Source: Lachnospiraceae bacterium 3-1
GTDB taxonomy: Bacteria > Bacillota > Clostridia > Lachnospirales > Lachnospiraceae
NCBI GenBank assembly: GCA_000403255.2
Contig: KE159591.1
Location: forward strand, 331,823 to 395,822
Direction: 5' to 3'
DNA: 64,000 nucleotides
The notes under the pieces are model-generated. The model did not search any database. It was given only the letters and a program-made list of their open reading frames with translations, and was not told the DNA's origin. Positions 46,312 to 56,158 of this stretch are shown here, one piece after another; positions within the stretch are counted from its first letter, which is position 1; every line of letters starts with the position of its first letter. The position numbers were made by a program, and so were the translations under genes.

Positions 46312-48153
46312 TTATCCCTCAAATAGCGCTTCAAACTCGTCTCGGCTAATTTTCTCCTTCTCTAGCAATAAATCTGCGCATTTATGAAGAATCTTTTCAT
46401 GATCCATCAGAATGGTTTTGGATTTTTGATAACACTCATCAATAATACGCTTAATTTCCTGATCAATAATTCCCGCAATGTTCTCTCCATAGGCTCTGGT
46501 ATGGGCTAAATCCCTTCCAATGAATACTTCGTCGTCCTCATTATCATAATTGATAAGCCCCACATGCTCTGACATGCCGTATTTAGTTACCATAGCTTTG
46601 GCAACACTGGTGGCCTGCTTAATATCCTGGGAAGCTCCTGTGGTAATATCATCAAAAATCAATTCCTCTGCCACTCTGCCGCCCAAATCTACAATGATTT
46701 CCTGCAGCATCCGTCCCTTGGTATTAAACATTTCCTCCCGCTCTGGCAAAGGCATCGTGTAGCCTGCCGCACCTACACCGGTAGGTATAATGGACACGGA
46801 ATAAACTGGTCCTACGTCAGGAAGCACATGGAAAAGAATGGCGTGCCCAGCCTCATGGTAAGCGGTAATCCGTTTTTCTTTTTCTGTAATAATCCGGCTC
46901 CTCTTTTCAGAACCAATTCCCACCTTCACAAAAGATTTACGGATATCACCCTGGATAATATAAGCTCTGTCTTCCTTGGCTGCATAGATTGCTGCTTCAT
47001 TTAACAGATTTTCCAGATCTGCTCCAGTAAACCCAGCCGTTGTCTGGGCAATTTGTTTTAAATCCACATCATCCCCCAAGGGTTTATTCTGGGCATGGAC
47101 TTTTAAAATTTCTTCCCGGCCTCCAATATCTGGTCTTCCCACATGCACCTTCCGGTCAAACCGGCCCGGCCGCATAATCGCTGGGTCTAAGATATCCACA
47201 CGGTTAGTAGCTGCCATCACAATAATGCCTTCATTGACGCCGAATCCATCCATCTCTACCAAAAGCTGATTCAAGGTCTGCTCCCTCTCATCATGACCGC
47301 CGCCCATTCCAGTACCACGCCGTCTTGCCACTGCATCAATCTCATCAATAAATACAATACATGGTGCATTTTTCTTGGCTTCCTCAAACAAATCTCTCAC
47401 ACGGGAAGCGCCCACGCCTACAAACATTTCCACAAAATCAGAACCAGAAATACTAAAGAAGGGTACGCCTGCTTCCCCTGCTACTGCTTTGGCAAGAAGG
47501 GTTTTTCCCGTTCCAGGAGGTCCTACTAAAAGTACGCCCTTCGGAATCCTTGCTCCCAACTTCGTATACTTTCTAGGCGCCCGTAGAAAATCCACCAGCT
47601 CTTCCAATTCTTCTTTTTCTTCTTTTAAACCTGCAACACTTCCAAAATTTACTTTTTTATTCTCATCGGTGGTCATTTTCGCCCGGCTCTTTCCAAAATT
47701 CATCATTTTGTTTCCACCGCCGGATGCTGCTGACGCATGATTTGTCATCATAATATAGAACACAAACAGCACAGCAAACAAAATCAATGTAGGTAAAATG
47801 GAAATCAGCCAGTTTTCTTCCGGCATCTCACGCACCACATAATCTCCAAAATCATAAGATTGCATGGTTTCCTGCAAGGTATTGATATCGGATACATACA
47901 ATTCTTTGACACCATTTTTCCCTGCATCCCCTTTCAGGGTCACGTCTGCCTGGCCGCTTGGAACCTCCCGGTTCTGGGAAATTACCACTGATACCACATT
48001 CTCACTTTTCAAATCCTGTTCAAACTGCGCATACGTATATAATGAATTCTGTCCAAATCTGGAAGAATTGTCCCGCAGTATCCAGAGCAGTGCCAGGGCT
48101 GCAATCACAACAAGATATAGCCCAAATGCTCGGTTGCGTTTCTGTGCATTCAT
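46312..48153 (-). CDS. ftsH: ATP-dependent membrane zinc protease FtsH
   Basis: A 613-residue membrane protease. Two transmembrane segments (about 10-25 and 112-135) flank an extracellular domain, then an AAA domain with Walker [14 protein letters not shown], Walker [11 protein letters not shown], the SRH region and the zinc site HEAGH. It degrades membrane and regulatory proteins. It is last in the hup-to-ftsH cluster, 40 bp after hpt, the same order as tilS-hpt-ftsH in Bacillus. Confidence 0.97.
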   Translation of the reverse strand: MNAQKRNRAFGLYLVVIAALALLWILRDNSSRFGQNSLYTYAQFEQDLKSENVVSVVISQNREVPSGQADVTLKGDAGKNGVKELYVSDINTLQETMQSYDFGDYVVREMPEENWLISILPTLILFAVLFVFYIMMTNHASAASGGGNKMMNFGKSRAKMTTDENKKVNFGSVAGLKEEKEELEELVDFLRAPRKYTKLGARIPKGVLLVGPPGTGKTLLAKAVAGEAGVPFFSISGSDFVEMFVGVGASRVRDLFEEAKKNAPCIVFIDEIDAVARRRGTGMGGGHDEREQTLNQLLVEMDGFGVNEGIIVMAATNRVDILDPAIMRPGRFDRKVHVGRPDIGGREEILKVHAQNKPLGDDVDLKQIAQTTAGFTGADLENLLNEAAIYAAKEDRAYIIQGDIRKSFVKVGIGSEKRSRIITEKEKRITAYHEAGHAILFHVLPDVGPVYSVSIIPTGVGAAGYTMPLPEREEMFNTKGRMLQEIIVDLGGRVAEELIFDDITTGASQDIKQATSVAKAMVTKYGMSEHVGLINYDNEDDEVFIGRDLAHTRAYGENIAGIIDQEIKRIIDECYQKSKTILMDHEKILHKCADLLLEKEKISRDEFEALFEG

Positions 48154-48193
48154 ACTTTTTTTATGCCTCCTCTCTCATTGTCCGCAAATCTTT

Positions 48194-48721
48194 TTAACTA
48201 TCTAATTCTACGATTCCCACATAAGGAAGATTCCGATAATGCTGCATATAATCAAGACCGTAACCTACCACGAATTGATCCGGTATCTCAAATCCGGTGT
48301 AATCCACATGTACATCTGTCACCCGGCGGTCCGGTTTATCCAATAATGTACATAAGCGCAGGCTTTTCGGTTTCCTGCTTTTCAAATTCTCCAATAAATA
48401 GCTTAATGTCCGGCCAGAATCCACAATATCCTCTACCACCAGAACATTTTTTCCTTCTATTGCCTCATCCAAATCCTTGATTACCTTCACGACGCCACTA
48501 GATTTGGTGTCGTCTCCATAACTGGATACAGACATAAAATCAAGGGAGACTGGCACTGTCAGCCTCTTTGCAAGTTGACAGGTGAAAAACACGCCGCCCT
48601 TAAGCACACTGACCAAATGAACTTCCTCCCCTTTATAATATTCACTAATTTCTTTTCCCATTTCACAAATTCTTTTCTCTACCTCTTCTTCTGAAATTAA
48701 TACACGAATTTTTTCACTCAT
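48194..48721 (-). CDS. hpt: Hypoxanthine phosphoribosyltransferase
   Basis: About 175 residues from the ATG at 48721, which has GGAGGAAGGATTC upstream; a longer reading is unsupported. The PRPP-binding signature is VLVVEDIVDSGRTL. It salvages hypoxanthine and guanine to IMP and GMP. Its start overlaps the end of tilS by 8 bp, so the two are translationally coupled, as in many Firmicutes. In Bacillus Hpt also modulates ftsH expression with TilS. Confidence 0.95.
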   Translation of the reverse strand: MSEKIRVLISEEEVEKRICEMGKEISEYYKGEEVHLVSVLKGGVFFTCQLAKRLTVPVSLDFMSVSSYGDDTKSSGVVKVIKDLDEAIEGKNVLVVEDIVDSGRTLSYLLENLKSRKPKSLRLCTLLDKPDRRVTDVHVDYTGFEIPDQFVVGYGLDYMQHYRNLPYVGIVELDS

Positions 48722-50186
48722 GAATCCTTCCTCCATAAACTTGTATCTCAAGAATCCTTCTGGTATCTTCTGTAACCTTCACATCTTCGCTGATTCGATG
48801 GCCAAGGACCCACAGAATATGGGTCTCATCCGCAAGCAGCAGTGTCTGGTCCCTCTCCTGCCTTGGCACTTTCTCATCTATAAAATAACTTTTTAACTTC
48901 TTGCGTTTCCCACCCGGGCCAATCACCAGAAAATCCCCTTCTTGGCGTGCCCGCAATTGCATGGTGCCCTTTATTCTATCATAATCTAACCATTTCGTAT
49001 ACATTTTTTTGGGAATTTCTTCATTTTGAAAGGGATTTTCTAATAATCTAGTACGAATTTCATATTCATAAGAAGGAATCTTCAAGGTTCCTTCAATGGG
49101 CAATTCAAAGACCTCTCTCTCCCAGCTCTTTTTTCCTCCTTTTTCAATTGTTCCATTCCATTTCCCCTGAACAAGAGATGTACCAGTTCTTTCACCTCTG
49201 TCAAAATCTTTGGGAGCCTTAAGTTTTCTCAGCAGAACTCCTTCGTAAATCCTTTCTGCACTTATCCCATAAGGCAGATCCAACCGCTTCCCAGGCTGCT
49301 TTTCAAACAATTCCCGTAGTTTCTCTACATGGAGCCCTGAGATATTCCGGTTATTTTGGGCCACCTCCTCCAACGCCTGGTGAAGCAATGACGTCTGAAG
49401 CAATGGCCTTTCCTCCAAAATATCTCTCAAAACAACAAGTCCCTGCTCCTGATAGCAAAAATATTGTTCCGCAGCCTTTCTGGACAGCTCTTCCACCAGC
49501 TCTGCTGTCTGTGCAACCAAGGCTGCTGCCTGATTCATATGCAGAACCGCCTGACTGTTTACTTCTTTTAAGGCTGGAAACACCTGATGGCGCATTTTAT
49601 TTCTGGCATAATCCATTGTTTCATTGGTCTTATCCTGGCAAAATTCCTGATTCATATTTTTCAAATAGGATTCAATTTCTTTTCTCTCTACACACAGCAA
49701 GGGACGAATAATTCTATCCCGCACTGGCAGGATTCCACTCATGCCCTTAAGACCAGTTCCCCGCACCAGATGAAACAGCATGGTTTCTGCGCAATCGTTT
49801 TGGTTATGAGCTACTGCAATTTTGTCTGCACCAAATTCTTCTGCCGCCTGTGTAAAAAAACCATAGCGAAGCGCCCTTGCCCCTTCTTCCACCGTCATTT
49901 TATGCTCTCTGGCATATTCTTGTGCACGGCAATGGAAAATCCTGCATGGCACTTGATGCTCTTTACAAAAATTTTCTACAAAACAGGCGTCTGTTATGCT
50001 GTCTGCACCACGGATTCCATGCTCCACATGAACAGCGCACAGCCGGATTTTCCCCGCCTGCCGCAGTTGCAGCAATAAAAGCAGCAGACATAAAGAATCC
50101 GCCCCGCCAGATACTGCCGCAAGAATACAATCTCCCTGCTTTACCATATGATATTTTTCCATAAAATCTTCAATTTTCTTTTGCAT
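48714..50186 (-). CDS. tilS: tRNA(Ile)-lysidine synthetase TilS
   Basis: A 490-residue enzyme that converts C34 of the tRNA-Ile CAU anticodon to lysidine, an essential change for AUA decoding. The ATP-pyrophosphatase loop AVSGGADS lies at residues 24-31 and HVEHGIRGADS and HNQNDCAETMLFHLVRGTG follow. The C-terminal TilS substrate-binding domain is present (ARQEGDFLVIGPGGKRKKLKSYFIDEKVP). It follows spoIIE by 21 bp. Confidence 0.95.
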   Translation of the reverse strand: MQKKIEDFMEKYHMVKQGDCILAAVSGGADSLCLLLLLLQLRQAGKIRLCAVHVEHGIRGADSITDACFVENFCKEHQVPCRIFHCRAQEYAREHKMTVEEGARALRYGFFTQAAEEFGADKIAVAHNQNDCAETMLFHLVRGTGLKGMSGILPVRDRIIRPLLCVERKEIESYLKNMNQEFCQDKTNETMDYARNKMRHQVFPALKEVNSQAVLHMNQAAALVAQTAELVEELSRKAAEQYFCYQEQGLVVLRDILEERPLLQTSLLHQALEEVAQNNRNISGLHVEKLRELFEKQPGKRLDLPYGISAERIYEGVLLRKLKAPKDFDRGERTGTSLVQGKWNGTIEKGGKKSWEREVFELPIEGTLKIPSYEYEIRTRLLENPFQNEEIPKKMYTKWLDYDRIKGTMQLRARQEGDFLVIGPGGKRKKLKSYFIDEKVPRQERDQTLLLADETHILWVLGHRISEDVKVTEDTRRILEIQVYGGRIHE

Positions 50187-50207
50187 TTATCTCTCCAAAT
50201 TCTGAGG

Positions 50208-52073
50208 CTATTTCTCCCAAATTCCTGCCGTCAACACCGTCATATCGTCCGGTACTTTTCCTGCGGTAAATAGTAAAATCCGCTCTAAGATCTGTTTTGC
50301 CATTTGTCCTGGATTATTTGTGTCAATGGTTTCTAAAATTTCCTCCATGGTCTCTTCTGGTGAAGGTACATGCAAATCATCCAGCACTCCATCGGTAACC
50401 TGAATGATAAAATCTCCATCCTGAAGCTGTCTTTTGGTCTTGTCAATTTCCAACTGATGAAACATCCCTGCCGGAAGACTGCCAGAAGAAATACATTCTA
50501 CTTCAGCGCCACGCTTTAAAAATGTGGCTGCTGCACCAATTTTATAAAATTCACACATTCCCGTATACAAATCCATCGCTGCCATATCCACAGTGGAGAA
50601 AATTCCTTCCTCCCCTTGAATGACCATGGCTGAATTCATCATACGAATCGCCGTTTCTTTTCGAAACCCAGCTTCCAGAAACTTCTCTATTAACTCTATC
50701 ACCATTTCACTTTCCTTACAAGCAGAGATTCCCGAGCCCATCCCATCAGACAAAGCCATAACACATTCTCCCCCATCCAGTTCCAGAAAAGAAAAACTAT
50801 CCCCGGACACCTGGGCTCCGTCCTTTGTCAGCCTTGCAACTCCCTGCAACACGTGAAACAGCGTATCCTCCTCAAAAGTCAAAAAGGTTTCTTCCTTTCC
50901 CACCATAGAACGGACATACTTCCCTGGAACCATATCCCGCCGCAAGCCTTGGCTTGCCTCCTTTGCCAATTCCTTTACCGACACACAATTTCCCCATTTG
51001 GAAGCCGCCGACATTTGCAGTGACAGCTTTCCATTCCGTCTCTCATAAAGATGCATTTCTCTTATCACCACACCACATTCCTTCATTCTGTACTTTACAG
51101 AAGCCAAAAGCTTACTCTCCCGGGCGCTGACATCCTTGTACTCACGGGCACAATCCTCCATAATATATGCCATGGCATCCAATTGCTCCGCAATAATTCC
51201 GCGGTTTTCCAATAATCGGTTATACCAGGCCAGATTCAATTTTGCCTTTTCAAAGACTCCAACTGCTGTCTCCACGATGCTGTCAGAATAGGGACAATAG
51301 CCGGAAAGCTGCTCATGCACCTCTTCCTCTGCTCTGCCCCGTTTCTCGATAGAATGGAGCAAACGGTAAAAAAGATCGTACATGGGACTGGTTTCCTCCT
51401 GCCAGCATAAGGCGCACTGTTCACAAGACATACAAACCTTTCCTGCAATTTCCTGCTGCATTTTCCCCATTTCCTCTGGTTCAAAATTACTTTTGAAATT
51501 TTCCATCTGGGAAAAAATCTGGGAAAGTCCATTAAAAGATTTTGCATAGGTCTGTAATTTTTCTCCGTGCTCCGGCATGGCCAGACCTACACTCTCCGCT
51601 TTTTCGGCCCCTTGAAATCTTCCCTCCAAAAATCTATGGAGAATCGGCGCCAGTATCACAACCACCCCAAAGACCAGCGCTGCTTCTAAGATTCCCATCC
51701 AAACCACAGCACGATTCCGCACCTGCAGCAATTCCCCTGCTATCGTAAGCAGACATACGCCAATACCAGCTGCTCCTGCTCCTGTGTAGGTGCGGCATCC
51801 TTTATTGGCCCATTCCACCAGTTTGATGGATACTGCAGTTACTAAAAGTACCATTGTATACTTTGCCATTGCCTGTACCGGAACAAAAAGCGCCATACCA
51901 AAAATGCTGAAAACAAGAAGCAGCGTCCGATTCACCTCTTCCATATAGCAGGCTGCAAAAAATCCTGGTATCAATGGATAACATCCTGCAAATGCTCCCC
52001 TTGACACGGCCATTGCCGCTCCATATAATGCAACTTCTTTCCATTTTGTCCAATTCATTTTTTTTCCATTCAT
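50208..52073 (-). CDS. spoIIE: Stage II sporulation phosphatase SpoIIE (short form)
   Basis: A 621-residue protein. The N-terminus has several membrane segments (about residues 18-160), fewer than the ten of Bacillus SpoIIE, then a regulatory region with cysteine pairs (CMSCEQCALCWQEE) and a C-terminal PP2C-type phosphatase with VMALSDGMGSG, STVDMAAMDL and IQVTDGVLDD. It dephosphorylates SpoIIAA to turn on sigma F in the forespore. The start follows AGGAGG. It has its own promoter at 52133-52165. Bacillus SpoIIE is about 827 residues; short forms occur in Clostridia. Confidence 0.92.
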   Translation of the reverse strand: MNGKKMNWTKWKEVALYGAAMAVSRGAFAGCYPLIPGFFAACYMEEVNRTLLLVFSIFGMALFVPVQAMAKYTMVLLVTAVSIKLVEWANKGCRTYTGAGAAGIGVCLLTIAGELLQVRNRAVVWMGILEAALVFGVVVILAPILHRFLEGRFQGAEKAESVGLAMPEHGEKLQTYAKSFNGLSQIFSQMENFKSNFEPEEMGKMQQEIAGKVCMSCEQCALCWQEETSPMYDLFYRLLHSIEKRGRAEEEVHEQLSGYCPYSDSIVETAVGVFEKAKLNLAWYNRLLENRGIIAEQLDAMAYIMEDCAREYKDVSARESKLLASVKYRMKECGVVIREMHLYERRNGKLSLQMSAASKWGNCVSVKELAKEASQGLRRDMVPGKYVRSMVGKEETFLTFEEDTLFHVLQGVARLTKDGAQVSGDSFSFLELDGGECVMALSDGMGSGISACKESEMVIELIEKFLEAGFRKETAIRMMNSAMVIQGEEGIFSTVDMAAMDLYTGMCEFYKIGAAATFLKRGAEVECISSGSLPAGMFHQLEIDKTKRQLQDGDFIIQVTDGVLDDLHVPSPEETMEEILETIDTNNPGQMAKQILERILLFTAGKVPDDMTVLTAGIWEK

Positions 52074-52132
52074 TTTTCATCCTCCTTTTCTTCCTGGCTG
52101 TCCGCTATCTCCATATCGAACGTGCAGGAGTT

Positions 52133-52165
52133 ATTATAAAAAGGAGTGAATGAAATGTTTGTCAA
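52133..52165 (-). promoter_or_regulatory. spoIIE promoter with 21-bp spacing, Spo0A-type
   Basis: Minus-strand TTGACA (52165-52160), a 21-bp spacer, TATAAT (52138-52133), about 60 bp upstream of the start. The abnormal spacing is a known property of Spo0A-activated sigma-A promoters of spoIIE and spoIIG in Bacillus. TTTGACAAA overlaps the -35 and resembles an inverted 0A box (TTCGACA) with one mismatch. Confidence 0.6.
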
Positions 52166-52195
52166 ACCAGAGACAGGTTTTCAAAAACTTTTAGA

Positions 52196-52238
52196 CAAAA
52201 AGCCCCTTAGAACCACTTCTTATGGCGATTCTAAGGGG
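52196..52238 (-). terminator. Terminator between divIC and spoIIE
   Basis: Minus-strand CCCCTTAGAA ... TTCTAAGGGG stem with GCTTTTTG following. It begins 20 bp after the divIC-like stop codon and separates that transcript from spoIIE, which then needs its own promoter. Confidence 0.8.
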
Positions 52239-52257
52239 TTTAAGTTTTTTAAGAAAT

Positions 52258-52620
52258 TCAAGGGGCTGATTTCTTTTCTTTAAAGATAATTTCATTGGGA
52301 TATACAAGACCCAGCTTGGTCTTGGCTACCTGCTCAATGTATTCTTTGGTGGTTATGTATTTTTCATATTCTTTCAGTTCTTCCTGGCGGGTCTGCTCCG
52401 ATTCCAATTGTGCCTGCAATTCCTCTTCCTGTTCCTGATAAGAACGGTTCCTGCCATACACCGAAATAATCTGAACAGACAACACGCCGACAAACATTAG
52501 TACAATCAAGGTAATGCACACCATGCTGGACTTATTCTGTTTCTTTCTCCTCCGCATCCGGGTTCTCTCTGCACTTGACTTCCGTGCTCTTTCACGTTTT
52601 CCCATTCCATTGCCTTTCAT
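52258..52620 (-). CDS. divIC: Septum-formation initiator protein, FtsB/DivIC type
   Basis: A 120-residue single-pass protein: basic cytoplasmic N-terminus, one transmembrane helix at about 35-53, then a coiled coil (RNRSYQEQEEELQAQLESEQTRQEELKEY) and the family C-terminus YIEQVAKTKLGLVYPNEIIF. It acts at the division septum with FtsL/DivIB. The position between yabQ and spoIIE is as in Bacillus. The start at the second ATG (52605) is also possible. Confidence 0.92.
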   Translation of the reverse strand: MKGNGMGKRERARKSSAERTRMRRRKKQNKSSMVCITLIVLMFVGVLSVQIISVYGRNRSYQEQEEELQAQLESEQTRQEELKEYEKYITTKEYIEQVAKTKLGLVYPNEIIFKEKKSAP

Positions 52621-52643
52621 ACTTTGTTGTAATTGGAACTTTC

Positions 52644-53117
52644 TTATAATTTACATATCCCCATTCTAACTGCTTTCCATATTTTTTTCAATTGTTTTTT
52701 GAAAAACCGTAAGACTTTTTTCAGCATCTTTTTCAGACGTCCCATCGGTTTCTTTAACAAACGGGCTGTCCAAACCAAAGGTCTGCTGGTCAGAAATAGT
52801 ATCTTTTCCAGGAAAAATACGCTTCCCTTCACCACCCATGCACTGAGCGCCAAATTGTAGATTAACATTCCAAGGCATACCCCGCCTATGGCAAATCCCC
52901 GGATATATCCGCTGTTTTCCCGGTACAGCATAGCAAACAAAGCCACTGCGCTTAACGCCCAAAACAGTAAATCTTCTACCCCTGTTACCCAGGATTTATG
53001 GGAAATTAATCTTCGCATAATCCGAAGCAGGTCATATACAAACAGCAATATCATTCCCGTCAGAAATGAGGCCAGAAGTACATCCGCTTCTTTTAAAATC
53101 TCATTGCTTATCTGCAT
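52644..53117 (-). CDS. yabQ: Spore cortex protein YabQ
   Basis: A 157-residue membrane protein with four or five hydrophobic segments in the first 100 residues and a very basic C-terminus (KKPMGRLKKMLKKVLRF). The N-terminal LLASFLTGMILLFVYDLLRIMR matches the YabQ family, needed for spore cortex formation in Bacillus. Its ATG shares a base with the stop of yabP (TAATG), so the two are translationally coupled. Confidence 0.9.
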   Translation of the reverse strand: MQISNEILKEADVLLASFLTGMILLFVYDLLRIMRRLISHKSWVTGVEDLLFWALSAVALFAMLYRENSGYIRGFAIGGVCLGMLIYNLALSAWVVKGSVFFLEKILFLTSRPLVWTARLLKKPMGRLKKMLKKVLRFFKKQLKKIWKAVRMGICKL

Positions 53118-53401
53118 TACTTAAACAATCTTCCCAAAAAAGATTCCCCCTGCTTCGAAGAGGATTTTACATCAGAATAGGTAAAACTGTCGATTTTTCC
53201 TTCGATGTCTATCTCTCCTTTTTCTAATGTCAGGCGGTTTACGTGAAGATCATTTCCTTTTATCATCAGCATACCCATCTCTGTCTCCAACAGAATTTCT
53301 CCCACATCAAAGGAAAGCACATCGATCACACCATTCAACACCCCGTTTTTCCGGTTGGATATTACAATCTTATGGCTGCCTCCCGCCGCTCTTTCTTCCA
53401 T
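53117..53401 (-). CDS. yabP: Sporulation protein YabP
   Basis: About 94 residues from the ATG at 53401, which follows GGAGG by the right distance; the longer reading is unsupported. KIVISNRKNGVLNGVIDVLSF and the following EILLETEMGMLMIKGNDLHVNRLTLEKGEIDIEGKI are the YabP signature, also shared with YqfC. It is required for spore formation with YabQ. Likely expressed by sporulation sigma E, though no sigma E promoter was identified by eye. Confidence 0.93.
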   Translation of the reverse strand: MEERAAGGSHKIVISNRKNGVLNGVIDVLSFDVGEILLETEMGMLMIKGNDLHVNRLTLEKGEIDIEGKIDSFTYSDVKSSSKQGESFLGRLFK

Positions 53402-53480
53402 ACAAAAACCTCCTTCCATATTCCCAGACTTATGGATGTCCTCTTTAAATATATGAAGGAGGTATTGTTTTATGCCCAAT

Positions 53481-53720
53481 TCACAAATATTTGAATAATT
53501 CTTTTGCTTCTTCTTTTTTGCTGGTATCCTGCACTGCTAAAACTTCTACCTTGACATTTTTAGTCCCAAACCCGATTTCAATCACATCTCCGGTTTTCAC
53601 ATCCAAAGAAGCCTTCGCCACTTTTCCATTCACAGATACCCGGCCTGCATCACAAGCCTCATTTGCCACAGTTCTCCGCTTAATCAAACGGGAAACCTTT
53701 AGGTATTTATCAAGCCTCAT
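53481..53720 (-). CDS. rqcP: S4-domain RNA-binding protein RqcP
   Basis: A 79-residue S4-domain protein (MRLDKYLKVSRLIKRRTVANEACDAGRVSVNG), the Hsp15/YabO type. In Bacillus RqcP works with RqcH in ribosome quality control, helping the addition of C-terminal alanine tails to stalled chains. It lies 79 bp before yabP, as yabO does in Bacillus, and after the hup terminator. Confidence 0.92.
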   Translation of the reverse strand: MRLDKYLKVSRLIKRRTVANEACDAGRVSVNGKVAKASLDVKTGDVIEIGFGTKNVKVEVLAVQDTSKKEEAKELFKYL

Positions 53721-53734
53721 TTTTCCTTCCCTTT

Positions 53735-53769
53735 CAAAAAGAGGACTCTCATGTAATAGAGAGTCCTCT
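53735..53769 (-). terminator. Terminator after hup
   Basis: Minus-strand AGAGGACTCTC - TATTACAT - GAGAGTCCTCT, an 11-bp stem followed by TTTTTG. It ends the hup transcript; read-through would carry into rqcP. Confidence 0.88.
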
Positions 53770-53787
53770 GAAATGTCACAAACCTGA

Positions 53788-54063
53788 TTATGCGTTAATC
53801 ATATCCTTTAAAGCCTTGCCTGCCTTAAACTTCGGCGCCTTGGAAGCCGGAATCTTCATCTCTTTTCCACTCTGAGGATTTCTTCCAGTTCTAGCTGCCC
53901 GCTCGGAAACTTCAAAAGTACCAAAACCAACTAACTGAATCTTCTCTCCCTTTTTCAATTCTTCTGCAACTACATCGGTAAACGCTTTCAATGCCTTTTC
54001 TGCATCTTTTTTTGATAATTCTGCCTTCTCAGACATTGCTGTGATTAATTCTGCTTTGTTCAT
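53788..54063 (-). CDS. hup: HU-type DNA-binding protein
   Basis: A 91-residue protein from the ATG at 54063 with AGGAGG upstream. GFGTFEVSERAARTGRNPQSGKEMKIPASKAPKFKAGKALK is the standard HU DNA-binding arm and C-terminus. It compacts the chromosome as a dimer. It is first in this cluster and strongly promoted from 54318-54346, with a long leader of about 250 nt. Confidence 0.97.
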   Translation of the reverse strand: MNKAELITAMSEKAELSKKDAEKALKAFTDVVAEELKKGEKIQLVGFGTFEVSERAARTGRNPQSGKEMKIPASKAPKFKAGKALKDMINA

Positions 54064-54317
54064 GACAAAATTCCTCCTCTGGATTCTCTTTAAAATTATT
54101 GTGGTGTTATACCTATGAGTGAAATGATTCACCAGCATATTTCATTCCTACAAGAATAACGAATGATTTGGCAAACAAATTCACTCTTTCGTATATTTCT
54201 ATCAAAGTAACCCAACCAATAAAATCAAACATTTATTCTATGTTCAAACTCACGCTCTGGGCAAATCCTGCCTGCTGTGGGAATAAAATTACTCTTCTAG
54301 ATTACCTACACTACATA

Positions 54318-54346
54318 TTTATACTTGTTTTTATATGGTTTGTCAA
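54318..54346 (-). promoter_or_regulatory. Strong promoter of hup
   Basis: Minus-strand TTGACA (54346-54341), 17-bp spacer, TATAAA (54323-54318). The leader from here to 54063 is about 250 nt; within it I see no known riboswitch fold, but it is long for a housekeeping gene. Confidence 0.8.
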
Positions 54347-54424
54347 GAAAATTTCCACATTTCTAAAGATTTCAGATACTTTACCGTTACGTTCCACGTG
54401 AGAACCACACAATCAGCAGCTATT

Positions 54425-56158
54425 TTAGAGCATTTTATCAATCATCGCCAGCACTTCTTTGCCTAATTTCTCAGATTTCTCATCTGCATCTGCCAATGAA
54501 GTTCCTTTGACACCATAGTAAAATTTCACCTTTGGCTCAGTTCCAGAAGGTCTCACACATACCCATGCATCGTCTGTCAGGTCGTAATACAACACATTGG
54601 AAGAAGGAAGTCCCGTAGGAACTATCTTGCCGCTTGCCATATCCTGAATGGTGTCTTTCTTATAATCTCTTGCGGAAACCACGGAATATCCACCGATCTC
54701 CTTCGGCGTATTCTCACGCAAAGTATTCATGATTTCCTGGATTTTTTCCAATCCCTCAATTCCTTTTAAGGTAATTGCCTTTACATCATCCTTATAGTAG
54801 CCATATCTCTCATACATAGCAATCATGGCATCCCATAAGCTCATATTCTTCGTTTTGTAATAAGCAGCCGCCTCACATAAGGTCATAGAAGCTACTACTG
54901 CATCCTTATCCCTTGCATAGGTTCCAGTCAAACAACCGTAGCTTTCCTCCATACCGAACAGATAAGTACCTTTCCCGGTATTTTCAAATTCCAAAATCTT
55001 CTGGCCAATGAACTTAAATCCAGTTAAGACTTCTATCAATGCAATACCATAATATTTTGCAATTGCATCTGCCATATTGGTGGAAACAATGGATTTCACA
55101 AACGCGCCATCTGCTGGAAGTCCTTCTTTTTCCTTTCTCTGGCTGATCACATAGTCTCCAATCAAGCAGCCAGACATATTTCCGGTCAGGCTGTGGTATT
55201 CTCCTGTCTTAGAATCCTTTACATATACCCCAAGACGGTCTGCATCTGGGTCAGTAGCAAGAATCAAATCTGCATCTACTTCCTTGCCCAGCTTCAATCC
55301 CAACTGGAATGCTTCCTCAGATTCCGGATTGGGATAGCTTACTGTTGGGAATTCTCCATCTGGCAGCTCCTGCTCTGGTACCACATACACATGTTCAAAA
55401 CCTAATTCCTTCAATACCCTGCGTACTGGAATATTACCTGTTCCATGCAGTGGAGAGTACACAATTTTCATATCCTTTGCCACAGCATCAATGCAATCCT
55501 GATGCAGAACCAGGCTCTCTAACTCTTGGATGTAAGAATCATCAATATCCTTGCCGATGGTTACATAAAGACCTGCGTCCTTTGCTTCAGACTTGTCCAT
55601 GGTTTTCACAGTCGCATAATCGGTTACTTTCTTTACCTCATCCATGATTCCCTTATCATGAGGCGGTGTAATCTGTGCGCCATCTTCCCAATATACCTTA
55701 TATCCATTGTATTCTGGCGGATTGTGGCTTGCCGTAATATTAATTCCTGCAATGCATCCTAACTTGCGCACAGCATAAGACAATTCCGGGGTAGGTCTTA
55801 AGGACTCAAATACATATGCCTTGATTCCATTTGCAGCCAGACAAAGCGCTGCTTCATCCGCAAATTCCGGTGACATCCTTCGGGAATCGTAAGCAATTGC
55901 CACGCCCTTTGCCTGTCCATTTACTGCTGCAATATAATTTGCAAGCCCCTGAGTTGCTTTACGTACCGTATAGATATTCATACGGTTTGTTCCAGCTCCA
56001 ATGACACCGCGGAGTCCTGCTGTACCAAATTCCAGATCCATGTAGAAACGTTCTTCTATCTCTTTCTCATCCTCTGCAATTCCTTTTAATTCTGCTTTGG
56101 TAGCCTCGTCAAAATACGGGTTTTCCAACCACTCCTGATACATTGTTTTGTAATCCAT
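54425..56158 (-). CDS. pgcA: Phosphoglucomutase / phosphomannomutase
   Basis: A 577-residue alpha-D-phosphohexomutase. The catalytic serine loop is TASHNPPEYNGYKVYW, the metal loop DPDADRLGV, the sugar loop GMEESYGCL and the phosphate site RPSGTEPKVKFYYG. It interconverts glucose-1- and glucose-6-phosphate, feeding UDP-glucose and glycogen. This is the Bacillus PgcA size class (about 575), distinct from the 449-residue GlmM in the window. Confidence 0.95.
   Translation of the reverse strand: MDYKTMYQEWLENPYFDEATKAELKGIAEDEKEIEERFYMDLEFGTAGLRGVIGAGTNRMNIYTVRKATQGLANYIAAVNGQAKGVAIAYDSRRMSPEFADEAALCLAANGIKAYVFESLRPTPELSYAVRKLGCIAGINITASHNPPEYNGYKVYWEDGAQITPPHDKGIMDEVKKVTDYATVKTMDKSEAKDAGLYVTIGKDIDDSYIQELESLVLHQDCIDAVAKDMKIVYSPLHGTGNIPVRRVLKELGFEHVYVVPEQELPDGEFPTVSYPNPESEEAFQLGLKLGKEVDADLILATDPDADRLGVYVKDSKTGEYHSLTGNMSGCLIGDYVISQRKEKEGLPADGAFVKSIVSTNMADAIAKYYGIALIEVLTGFKFIGQKILEFENTGKGTYLFGMEESYGCLTGTYARDKDAVVASMTLCEAAAYYKTKNMSLWDAMIAMYERYGYYKDDVKAITLKGIEGLEKIQEIMNTLRENTPKEIGGYSVVSARDYKKDTIQDMASGKIVPTGLPSSNVLYYDLTDDAWVCVRPSGTEPKVKFYYGVKGTSLADADEKSEKLGKEVLAMIDKML

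Noticed and set aside
52155-52283. A 42-codon plus-strand frame with a good SD site (AAGGAGTGAATGAA) beside spoIIE
   Set aside because: It is built over the divIC terminator stem and the end of divIC, and its SD-like bases belong to the spoIIE promoter region on the other strand.
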